DNA of 13,086 bases from an uncultured Eubacteriales bacterium (GTDB lineage Bacteria; Bacillota; Clostridia; Christensenellales; UBA1242): assembly GCA_900552105.1 (NCBI GenBank), contig URYH01000022.1, forward strand, positions 1 through 13,086. Reading direction: 5' to 3'. Under the pieces are notes generated by a model that was given only the letters and a program-made list of their open reading frames with translations, was not told the DNA's origin and made no database searches. Of this stretch, positions 6,538-12,891 are shown piece by piece; the first letter of the stretch is position 1; each line of letters opens with the position of its first letter. The position numbers and the translations under genes are program-made.

Positions 6538-8729
6538 TATTTATCTCCCTCCGTATCTTTTTTGTCTGTTTTTTCTTCAGTTTTGTCAGTTTTTTGAGAA
6601 TTTCCTGCGTTTTCTTTATCTTTTTCAGCTTTTTCTTCTTTTTTCTCTTTTGTTTTTGCAGAAAGTTTTTTTGGTTTTTCTTCTGTCTTTGCTTGCAACT
6701 CTTGGCGAAGTTTTTCTGCTTCCTCTTTGGAAACAACCCCAGCGGCGACAAGAGCATCAAGAGTTTTGAGTTGATTATTCTTGTCTTTTTCACGTATCAA
6801 TTCTTCGCGTGCAACGCGAGCTTTTTCTTCTCTTTGTTTTTGCTTTTTCTCGCGTTTTTCCATGTCGCGAGCAACGAGTTCAGCACTCATTCCGCTCATG
6901 AGTTTGTCAACATCTTCCTGATAGATTGTGTCTTTGTCAAGAAGAAGTTTTGCCATTTCATCCATGATGCCTTGATGTTCAAGAAGAATAAGTTTTGCTC
7001 TGTCATAATTCTCTTTGAGAATTCTTGATACTTCGGCATCAATTTCAGAAGCACATTTTTCACTATAATTATTTTGTGTTTGATAATCCCTTCCAATAAA
7101 TACTTCATTCGTTGAAGCAAAACGAATAAATCCAAGTCTGCTCATGCCCCATTCAGTGACCATTTTGCGAGCGATGTCGGTTGCTTGTGAAATGTCGTTT
7201 GAAGCACCTGTTGAGATGTCGCCAAAAATAATTTCTTCCGCAAGACGTCCACCCATGCACATTGCAATTTGATCACAAAGTTTGTTGTATGTCATATGTT
7301 TGTCGTCATTGTCTGGGCGAGAAAGTGTATATCCGCCAGCCATGCCACGAGGAATGATTGAAACCTCTTGAACTTCGTCACAATGTTCGAGAAGTTTGCC
7401 GAGGATTGCGTGCCCCGATTCGTGATAAGCCGTAATTTTTTTGTCGCGTTCGGTGACAACATTGCTTTTCTTTTGAGGACCCATAATAACCTTGTTGATG
7501 CCTTCTGTTAGGTCTTTCATAATAATTTCAGGTCGATTTGCACGTGCTGCCAAAATTGCCGCTTCGTTCATCATGTTTTCAAGGTCCGCCCCTGTAAACC
7601 CACTTGTTATTCTTGCGAGTGTCTGGAAGTTGACATTTTTGTCAACAGGTTTGTTTCTTGCATGAATTTTTATGATGCTTTCGCGCGCTTTTACGTCTGG
7701 AACATTAACATATATTTGCCTATCAAAACGACCTGGACGCATGAGTGCTGGGTCAAGAACGTCACTTCTGTTTGTTGCGGCCATAACAATAATGCCGTCG
7801 TTCGCTTCAAATCCATCCATTTCAACAAGAAGTTGATTGAGGGTTTGTTCGCGTTCGTCATTGCCACCGCCGAGTCCTGTCCCACGTTGACGACCAACGG
7901 CATCAATTTCGTCAATAAACACAATGCAAGGCATATTTTTCTTTGCTTGGTCAAACAAATCTCTAACACGTGCCGCACCAACACCAACGAACATTTCAAC
8001 AAAGTCTGACCCACTTATTGAGAAGAAAGGCACATTGCTTTCTCCCGCAACCGCACGAGCAAGCAGTGTTTTTCCCGTTCCAGGATTACCAACCAAAAGC
8101 ACTCCTTTTGGAATGCGAGCACCAAGTTGAGTAAATTTTTTTGGATTTTTCAAAAACTCAACAATTTCGCGAAGTTCTTCTTTTTCTTCTTCCGCACCAG
8201 CGACATCAGAAAATCTAACTTTGATGTTTTCGCCAACTCTTGCACGACTTTTCCCAAATGCCATTGTTCCCTTGTTGCTTGAAACAATCATGCGATAAAC
8301 CATAAATCCAATGAGCAAAATAACAATAATGCTCAAATATGGCATAATTTTTGAAATTATCGACTCTCCCGCAACTTCTGACGCATAAGAAATCTTGTTT
8401 TCTTCAGTTTGAGCGGCATTATATTCTGAAATCTTTTTCGCAATTTCTCCAAGTTCGTCACTTGTTGAATATGTGAAATAGTAGTCTGAATTTTTTGGGA
8501 AATACTTTTCTTGAATTTCAGAGCCTTTTTTCAAAATATAGACATTGCCAGACTGTGCGTAAACTTTTGATATCTCATTATTTGCCAGTTTTGTTTCAAA
8601 ATCAGTTTGTGTGATATAGTCACCATGATTTCCAGCATTAAAAAGTTCAACGCACAAAATGATGAGCGCAACAATCAAAACAACGTATAAAATTTTTTTC
8701 CAAATGTTATTAGTTTTTTCAGGTTTCAA
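6537..8729 (-). CDS. ftsH: ATP-dependent zinc metalloprotease FtsH, with long charged C-terminal tail
   Basis: This is the membrane-bound AAA+ protease that extracts and degrades membrane and regulatory proteins as a hexamer. The 730 residues show TM1 at about 13-31, an external domain, TM2 at about 130-148 and the AAA module. The Walker A is GNPGTGKT (214-221), with N215 replacing the usual Pro. The Walker B is IVFIDEID (269-276). The second region of homology has R331 and R334, the zinc site is HESGH (436-440) and D512 is the probable third ligand. Beyond about residue 620 a Lys/Glu-rich extension of about 110 residues makes it longer than the usual 600-650. This tail contains a SHOCT-like segment at about 653-679. 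Translation starts at TTG, chosen because GGAGG lies six bases upstream and no ATG fits. Its stop overlaps the start of the next gene. Confidence 0.97.
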   Translation of the reverse strand: MKPEKTNNIWKKILYVVLIVALIILCVELFNAGNHGDYITQTDFETKLANNEISKVYAQSGNVYILKKGSEIQEKYFPKNSDYYFTYSTSDELGEIAKKISEYNAAQTEENKISYASEVAGESIISKIMPYLSIIVILLIGFMVYRMIVSSNKGTMAFGKSRARVGENIKVRFSDVAGAEEEKEELREIVEFLKNPKKFTQLGARIPKGVLLVGNPGTGKTLLARAVAGESNVPFFSISGSDFVEMFVGVGAARVRDLFDQAKKNMPCIVFIDEIDAVGRQRGTGLGGGNDEREQTLNQLLVEMDGFEANDGIIVMAATNRSDVLDPALMRPGRFDRQIYVNVPDVKARESIIKIHARNKPVDKNVNFQTLARITSGFTGADLENMMNEAAILAARANRPEIIMKDLTEGINKVIMGPQKKSNVVTERDKKITAYHESGHAILGKLLEHCDEVQEVSIIPRGMAGGYTLSRPDNDDKHMTYNKLCDQIAMCMGGRLAEEIIFGDISTGASNDISQATDIARKMVTEWGMSRLGFIRFASTNEVFIGRDYQTQNNYSEKCASEIDAEVSRILKENYDRAKLILLEHQGIMDEMAKLLLDKDTIYQEDVDKLMSGMSAELVARDMEKREKKQKQREEKARVAREELIREKDKNNQLKTLDALVAAGVVSKEEAEKLRQELQAKTEEKPKKLSAKTKEKKEEKAEKDKENAGNSQKTDKTEEKTDKKDTEGDK

Positions 8730-8735
8730 TTCAAT

Positions 8736-8740
8736 CCTCC
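8736..8740 (-). promoter_or_regulatory. Ribosome binding site fixing the ftsH TTG start
   Basis: GGAGG on the minus strand lies six bases before the TTG at 8729. Another TTG lies just one base after GGAGG, too close to be used. This decides the non-ATG start and shows that canonical Shine-Dalgarno pairing operates in this genome. Confidence 0.85.
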
Positions 8741-8755
8741 GAATTTTGCAAAAAC

Positions 8756-8784
8756 ATTATAGCAAACAAAAATAATTCTAGCAA
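8756..8784 (-). promoter_or_regulatory. Promoter of the ftsH operon
   Basis: On the minus strand TTGCTA (8779-8784), a 17-bp spacer and a perfect TATAAT (8756-8761) predict a start near 8749. That leaves a leader of about 20 bases with the GGAGG site. The -35 hexamer is the same as that proposed for the P-type ATPase. Confidence 0.75.
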
Positions 8785-8788
8785 ACAA
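8760..8788 (-). repeat. Tandem TTGTTTGCTA repeat in the ftsH promoter
   Basis: Two identical 10-mers, TTGTTTGCTA on the minus strand, lie at 8779-8788 and 8760-8769, 19 bp apart. One contains the -35 box and the other ends on the first bases of the -10 box. The identity extends weakly to AAT after each copy. It may be a regulator site or a local duplication. Confidence 0.55.
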
Positions 8789-8825
8789 TATTTACCATTT
8801 ATATAATACTTTAATATATCCATAA

Positions 8826-8858
8826 TTATAAAAAGTCATTCCGAATTGAAATGACTTT
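8826..8858 (-). terminator. Terminator of the cvpA-like gene
   Basis: A 9-bp perfect stem (8832-8840 with 8850-8858) encloses a nine-base loop and is followed on the minus strand by a short, imperfect T-rich tail. It lies 12 bases after the stop of the CvpA-like gene and before the ftsH promoter. Confidence 0.72.
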
Positions 8859-8870
8859 AATATGTCCCAT

Positions 8871-9623
8871 CTACGAATTTGTTGATGTGTCAGATTGCTT
8901 AAAACCAAGTTTTTCATAAATGTAATTATTGACTGGTTCATATAAGACTGAACAAATTTTTGATTCTTGAGTTGCAGTTGTCACTTTGTCTGTAACCGAT
9001 GGAATTGTCGAAACCAAACTCATAACAAAGAACATCACAAACACAACAGCAACACCTTTAACAAGTCCAAACAAAGTTCCCAACAATCTATCAAATTTGC
9101 CCAAAATTGACTTTTTTGTTAGTTTTTTGAAGATTTTTGGCAAAATTAACGTCAAAATTCGAATAATTACGTAAATTACAACGAACGCAATAATTTGAGA
9201 AAGTATTATGCCAGCCTTGCTTGAAACAATTTCAACAACAGTTGTTGGTTGTGCCATTGTTTCATTTCCAACCATCCAACTACACAGTTTTTTGAGAATT
9301 CCACTCATGCTCGAATCGTTGATAACATTCTTCAAAACTTGTGGCTCATTCGAAATTGTTTCGGATAGCGCTGGAGAATATCCAGCAAAATTCAATTTGA
9401 TTTGTTCTCCCAACTTTGGTGTAATCTTAAAAACCTTGTCGAACAATGTTCCGCAAGGCTTTCTAACCAAAAACGCAATAACAAACGAGCCCGCAAACCT
9501 CACCAATGACAAAAGACTTCTCATAAAACCCATACAAAGCCCAACAATAACAAACAACAGAATTATTGCAACGATTGATATATCAAGGATTGTTCCTGTG
9601 CTAATAAGAAATAAACTGCCCAT
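8871..9623 (-). CDS. cvpA: CvpA family membrane protein
   Basis: This 250-residue integral membrane protein belongs to the CvpA/colicin V production family. The family is named for an E. coli gene needed for colicin V export, and its biochemical role remains unsettled. Hydrophobic segments appear at about 11-33, 36-54, 138-160 and 186-206. The family signature FDRLLGTLFGLVKG (177-190) precedes the last helix. Residues 60-130 form a polar loop larger than in short relatives. An in-frame ATG at 9665 would add 14 residues, but the ATG at 9623 fits the family N-terminus better. It is preceded by an extended -10 box six bases upstream and no usable Shine-Dalgarno sequence. Neighbours are parAB upstream across a 1.45-kb gap and ftsH downstream, all on the same strand but with separate terminators. 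Confidence 0.88.
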   Translation of the reverse strand: MGSLFLISTGTILDISIVAIILLFVIVGLCMGFMRSLLSLVRFAGSFVIAFLVRKPCGTLFDKVFKITPKLGEQIKLNFAGYSPALSETISNEPQVLKNVINDSSMSGILKKLCSWMVGNETMAQPTTVVEIVSSKAGIILSQIIAFVVIYVIIRILTLILPKIFKKLTKKSILGKFDRLLGTLFGLVKGVAVVFVMFFVMSLVSTIPSVTDKVTTATQESKICSVLYEPVNNYIYEKLGFKQSDTSTNS

Positions 9624-9629
9624 ATATTC

Positions 9630-9658
9630 ATTATACCATATCTCCTGAGCAAAGTAAA
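9630..9658 (-). promoter_or_regulatory. Predicted promoter of cvpA, leaderless geometry
   Basis: On the minus strand TTTACT (9653-9658), a 17-bp spacer and a perfect TATAAT (9630-9635) with the extended -10 TGG end six bases before the ATG at 9623. The predicted start falls on or beside the ATG. An AGGAG in the spacer is 18 bases before the ATG, too far to act as a ribosome binding site, and would lie upstream of the transcript. Confidence 0.68.
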
Positions 9659-10335
9659 GAGACATAAATGCTTCAAATTAGCAACAGTGCATAACTTTTT
9701 TAGTTTTATAACAAACTCAATTAATATAAAAATATCATGTTATATTAACATAACTATATTAAAAGCAGTAAATACAAGTGAAAATTTTGAATTATAACAA
9801 TGTTTAATGAGATAACAAAGAACTGCAATTTAAATATCGTCTTAACACGTTCATAATAAAAATAATGGCCACTGTGTGATAACATCTGCAAAAAACAATT
9901 ATTCCAAAATCAAAGCATATAAAGCACACCATATTTTTCTCAGTCTTTTCTTTCAAATACACCAACTTACACTTCATGTAAACTCGAACCTAACTCCATA
10001 CCAATTTGCAAAGAACATTCAAACACAATATGAAAAATTCAATGGACAAAAACAATAACAACCAAAAATTTCAACACATAAATTTTCACATTACATTTTA
10101 ACGATGCTCAATCGCAAAACTGTTAATCATCCAAGAAATTATCGTGTATGAATTCTCTCAAATATGCAAGTTTTAACAACACAACTTATCCAACAAAGCA
10201 AAATCCACTCGCAATTCATAAAATCAATTAACAATTCACAATATAAGAATAAAAACAAATTAATAATATCCTACACTAGTTAACTCAATAATTCATACAA
10301 CCATGTATGTATTTTATGCTTAGAAAAACCACGCT

Positions 10336-10420
10336 CATAGTTTAAATAGACGCAAAAACCATTTCTTCTGACGCAAACAAGCATAGTTTCAGACGCAAAT
10401 TATCAACAACAAGACGCCAT
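10336..10420 (+). repeat. Phased GACGCAAA direct-repeat array
   Basis: GACGCAAA occurs exactly at 10349-10356, 10370-10377 and 10392-10399, and a diverged copy GACGCCAT at 10413-10420. The starts are 21, 22 and 21 bp apart, about two helical turns. Two copies are also preceded by CATAGTTT, at 10336-10343 and 10382-10389. Weaker relatives follow at 10446 (GACACCAT) and 10485 (GACACTGC). The regular phasing resembles an iteron-type protein-binding array. There is no CRISPR-like spacer structure. Confidence 0.6.
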
Positions 10421-10775
10421 AAATAAGAATAGCAAAAAACTTGCAGACACCATTAAGATTTTTAATAAAAGCATAAAGTTGTTAGACACTGCTAAAAAAT
10501 TAAAAATTGATCAACAATCACAAACACCTCTGCATAGCAAAAAAATTAAAAACCAAATAAGGACACACAAATCAAATTTTGTCTTACCCAATTTAAATAC
10601 ACCCCCTTTAACAATTTGACCAAATTTTCATCAACTCCAAACAAACAGCAATCTTCACCATTGCAACATAAAAACGTCATCAAATTTTAAACCGGGAAGA
10701 GATAATATAAAATACTACTCTATAAACCGTCATTTTTCCTATCTAAATCGTTTCATTATGCGTGCAGACCAAAAG

Positions 10776-10809
10776 CGCTAATGAAAATTTTAAACAATTT
10801 TAGTTAGCG
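10776..10809. repeat. 34-nt inverted repeat beside the parS cluster
   Basis: CGCTAA (10776-10781) pairs with TTAGCG (10804-10809), and AAAATT (10784-10789) pairs with AATTTT (10796-10801). They are separated by a symmetric 2x2 internal bulge, with a six-base loop. Neither side has a strong T run, so it is a poor terminator. It ends 24 bp before the first parS site and may be a binding site or cruciform element. Confidence 0.6.
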
Positions 10810-10833
10810 GTCAAAACCAACTATACACGTTAT

Positions 10834-10849
10834 TGTTTCACGTGAAACA
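10834..10849. promoter_or_regulatory. parS: parS site 1 (ParB-binding centromere)
   Basis: A perfect 16-bp palindrome, TGTTTCACGTGAAACA, matches the Firmicutes parS consensus. ParB (encoded at 11118-12074) should nucleate here and spread as a CTP-dependent clamp. Confidence 0.96.
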
Positions 10850-10880
10850 TTCGATGTAAAACTACAACTGCTGCCATCAT

Positions 10881-10896
10881 TGTTTCACGTGAAACA
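10881..10896. promoter_or_regulatory. parS: parS site 2 (ParB-binding centromere)
   Basis: An identical 16-bp palindrome lies 47 bp from site 1. It shares the flanks ATT before and ATT after with site 1 in part, but the rest of the surroundings differ, so the sites are not part of one long duplication. Confidence 0.96.
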
Positions 10897-10920
10897 TTTT
10901 TAAAAGAAAATTTGATTATT

Positions 10921-10936
10921 TGTTTCACGTGAAACA
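10921..10936. promoter_or_regulatory. parS: parS site 3 (ParB-binding centromere)
   Basis: This is a third identical 16-bp palindrome, 40 bp from site 2. The three sites fall within 103 bp, about 180 bp from the 3' end of parB, forming a compact nucleation cluster. Confidence 0.96.
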
Positions 10937-11066
10937 TGCTGGATAGCAAGTTTAATTTAAGTAAATGCTGGTTATTAAAATTATACATATTTATATATCA
11001 AATCAAATTATCCTTATATAATAATATTAACATTGGAAAAAAGCGTTAAAAATAGGGGAGTGCAAT

Positions 11067-11095
11067 AAAAAATACGGCGATTTGACCGTATTTTT
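11067..11095 (-). terminator. Terminator of the parA-parB operon
   Basis: A 10-bp perfect stem (11068-11077 with 11086-11095) encloses an eight-base loop. On the minus strand the right arm ends in six T. It lies 22 bases after the parB stop. The plus-strand version also ends in five T, so it may act in both directions. Confidence 0.87.
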
Positions 11096-11117
11096 AGGTT
11101 TGTTTAAAGGAGTTAAT

Positions 11118-12074
11118 TTATTTGTTGTGCTTGTTGAAATTTTGCAAGTCTTGAAGAGTGAGTTTTTGTTTTTTAATCAATTCCAAGATTTCGCAAATTC
11201 TATCCAAATCATCTCTTGAATAGTAATCAATATAAATTCTACCCTTGTGATCGTTGCCAATTACAGAAACCTTTGTTGAAAATGCTCTTTGCATTTCATT
11301 GACTAGTTCTTTGAGTTCAATGCTTTGTTCAACTTTCTCTTTGATTTTTGTTGGCTTTGGAGAAAGATAGTTGCGTATTTGCTTTTCAAGGTCACGAACA
11401 GACATTTTGTTGTCAGCGCTCATTGTTGCAAATTTATATTGGACATTTGCGTCTGGGACTGCAACCAAACATCTTGCGTGTCCTGCTGATAATCTGTTTT
11501 CTTCAACCATTGCAAGAATGTCTTGGGGAAGGGCAAGAAGTCTGAGTGTGTTGGCAATGGCTGGACGGCTTTTTCCGATTCTGTCAGCAACCATTTCTTG
11601 GGTGAATTTATATTCTTCCATAAGCTGCTTTATTGCTCTTGCCGCCTCAACCGGGTTAAGATCTTCTCTCTGTAAGTTTTCAATGAGTGAAAGTTCTTTA
11701 ACTTGTTTTTCTGTATATCTTTTTATTATGGCTGGTATTGTGGTCATTCCCGCAATTTTTGATGCGCGCCATCTTCTTTCACCGGCAATGATGAGATATT
11801 TTCCATCATCTCGCTCATTGACAACAATTGGTTGAATAACACCATGCATTTTGATTGACTGAGCAAGTTCATTCAATGCTTCTTCATTAAATATCTTTCT
11901 TGGCTGGTTTGGATTTGCAAAAATTTCATCAAGTGCAATTTCCATCACACCACTTGCAGATTTTGTTTGTTTTGGTTGCGCATGAACAGCAACATCTTCT
12001 TTTTCTTCGGTTTCTTCATCGAAAACAGAAAGCAATTCTTCAAGTCCTCGACCTAATCCTTTTTTATTAATCAT
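11118..12074 (-). CDS. parB: Chromosome-partitioning protein ParB (Spo0J family)
   Basis: This 318-residue protein is a CTP-dependent DNA clamp that loads at parS and organises and segregates the origin region. The N-terminal LGRGLEELL (7-15) is the segment that typically contacts and stimulates ParA. The CTP-binding ParB domain follows from about 44, with GERRWRA (98-104) and ENLQREDLNP (132-141) as its nucleotide and gating motifs. A helix-turn-helix at about 158-180 reads the parS palindrome, and the C-terminal 255-310 is the dimerisation domain. Residues 18-43 form an acidic, flexible linker. The ATG overlaps the end of parA by eight bases and has AGAGGG five bases upstream, so translation is coupled to parA. 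The three parS sites just downstream complete the system. Confidence 0.97.
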   Translation of the reverse strand: MINKKGLGRGLEELLSVFDEETEEKEDVAVHAQPKQTKSASGVMEIALDEIFANPNQPRKIFNEEALNELAQSIKMHGVIQPIVVNERDDGKYLIIAGERRWRASKIAGMTTIPAIIKRYTEKQVKELSLIENLQREDLNPVEAARAIKQLMEEYKFTQEMVADRIGKSRPAIANTLRLLALPQDILAMVEENRLSAGHARCLVAVPDANVQYKFATMSADNKMSVRDLEKQIRNYLSPKPTKIKEKVEQSIELKELVNEMQRAFSTKVSVIGNDHKGRIYIDYYSRDDLDRICEILELIKKQKLTLQDLQNFNKHNK

Positions 12075-12891
12075 TTGTTCCCTCTGTTAATTTAATTTTT
12101 GTCTTTTTTGTTATGTCTTCATAACTATCATCACATCGTTGTAAAAGTTCTTTTGTGAGTTCCATGTATGCAAGTGCTCCCTTTGAAGATGGATCATAGA
12201 GAACGATTGGGAGTCCATGACTTGGTGCTTCAGCAAGTCTGACATTTCTTGGAATTGCATTTTGGAAGACTTTTTTGCCAAAGAATTTCATGATTTCCAT
12301 TGAAACTTGGTTCACAAGATTTGAACGCGAATCTTTCATTGTGAGAACAACGCCCTCAACAGCAAGTGTTGGGTTGAGGTGCTTTTTTACAAGCTTTATT
12401 GTGTTCATGAGTTGGCTTAAACCTTCAAGAGCATAGAATTCACACTGTATTGGAATTATAATTGAATTTGCAGCAGTCAAAGCATTGACAGTGAGAAGCC
12501 CAAGAGATGGAGGGCAGTCAATCATAATATAGTCATAGGTTGAACGAAGACGTGTGAAAATTCCTTTGAGAACTCTTTCACGAGATGCCATTTGAACAAG
12601 ATCAACTTCTGCTCCAACAAGATCAACTGTTGCTGGAACAATATCGAGTCCAAAAATCATTGTGTTTTGAACAACCTCTTCAATCGCAGCGTCCCCATCG
12701 ATGACATTGTAAATTGTTTTTGTGTTGTTGGATTTGTCAATTCCAAATCCGCTTGTTGCGTTTCCTTGTGGGTCAAGGTCGACAAGCAAAACTTTTTTGC
12801 CCATTGCAGCAAGATATGCTGACATATTTGAGCAGGTTGTTGTTTTTCCAACACCACCTTTTTGATTTACGAAAGCAATAATCTTTCCCAT
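12067..12891 (-). CDS. parA: Chromosome-partitioning ATPase ParA (Soj family)
   Basis: This 274-residue ATPase of the deviant Walker A (MinD/ParA) class binds the nucleoid as an ATP dimer and is released by ParB, which drives origin separation. In Bacillus its relative Soj also regulates DnaA. The deviant Walker A KGGVGKT lies at 11-17, with the signature K11 and K16. The Walker A' segment VLLVDLDPQGN follows, and YDYIMIDCPPSLGLLT is the Walker B segment. There is no N-terminal helix-turn-helix, so it is the short chromosomal type (Ia-like plasmid ParA excluded). The start has AAGGAG five bases before the ATG. A TATAAT at 12913-12918 is the likely -10, with no clear -35. It heads the parA-parB operon. 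Confidence 0.97.
   Translation of the reverse strand: MGKIIAFVNQKGGVGKTTTCSNMSAYLAAMGKKVLLVDLDPQGNATSGFGIDKSNNTKTIYNVIDGDAAIEEVVQNTMIFGLDIVPATVDLVGAEVDLVQMASRERVLKGIFTRLRSTYDYIMIDCPPSLGLLTVNALTAANSIIIPIQCEFYALEGLSQLMNTIKLVKKHLNPTLAVEGVVLTMKDSRSNLVNQVSMEIMKFFGKKVFQNAIPRNVRLAEAPSHGLPIVLYDPSSKGALAYMELTKELLQRCDDSYEDITKKTKIKLTEGTND

Larger units (their letters stand above)
9666..11117. other. 1.45-kb gene-free region between cvpA and parB, carrying parS
   Basis: No convincing reading frame exists on either strand. Stops are dense and the longest frame (60 codons, 9876-10058) lacks a ribosome binding site. The right part holds an inverted repeat and three parS sites. The centre holds a GACGCAAA array. 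From about 9901 to 10740 the plus strand is rich in A and C: by hand count about 180 C against 66 G. At 9666-9900 the two are nearly equal, and at 10921-11100 G exceeds C. Candidate DnaA boxes are few and imperfect (TTATCAACA at 10400-10408, TTATACATA at 10981-10989). The region may be centromeric, part of an origin or an uncharacterised element. Confidence 0.75.

Noticed and set aside
9737..9751. ATGTTA-TAT-TAACAT dyad upstream of cvpA
   Set aside because: Short and made of A/T-rich sequence common by chance; 100 bp upstream of the predicted promoter with no second copy.
9876..10058. 60-codon plus-strand frame starting with GTG in the gene-free region
   Set aside because: No ribosome binding site. 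The frame exists because the strand is poor in G and so poor in TGA and TAG, and its composition is that of the surrounding noncoding block.
10336..10420. CRISPR array
   Set aside because: The repeats are only 8 bp and the period is 21-22 bp. True CRISPR repeats are 23-47 bp with spacers of similar size.
10776..10809. Inverted repeat as a second parAB terminator
   Set aside because: Followed by CTTTTGG on the minus strand, which is a poor T tract, and the operon already has a strong terminator at 11067-11095.
11017..11095. Small plus-strand RNA ending at the parAB terminator
   Set aside because: A TATAAT occurs at 11017-11022, but no -35 box is paired with it at 16-18 bp and no conserved RNA fold is recognisable.
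9666..11117. Calling this region oriC outright
   Set aside because: No cluster of consensus DnaA boxes and no dnaA or dnaN gene in the window. The best box-like sequences have one mismatch and are expected by chance in such AT-rich DNA. It is kept only as a lead.
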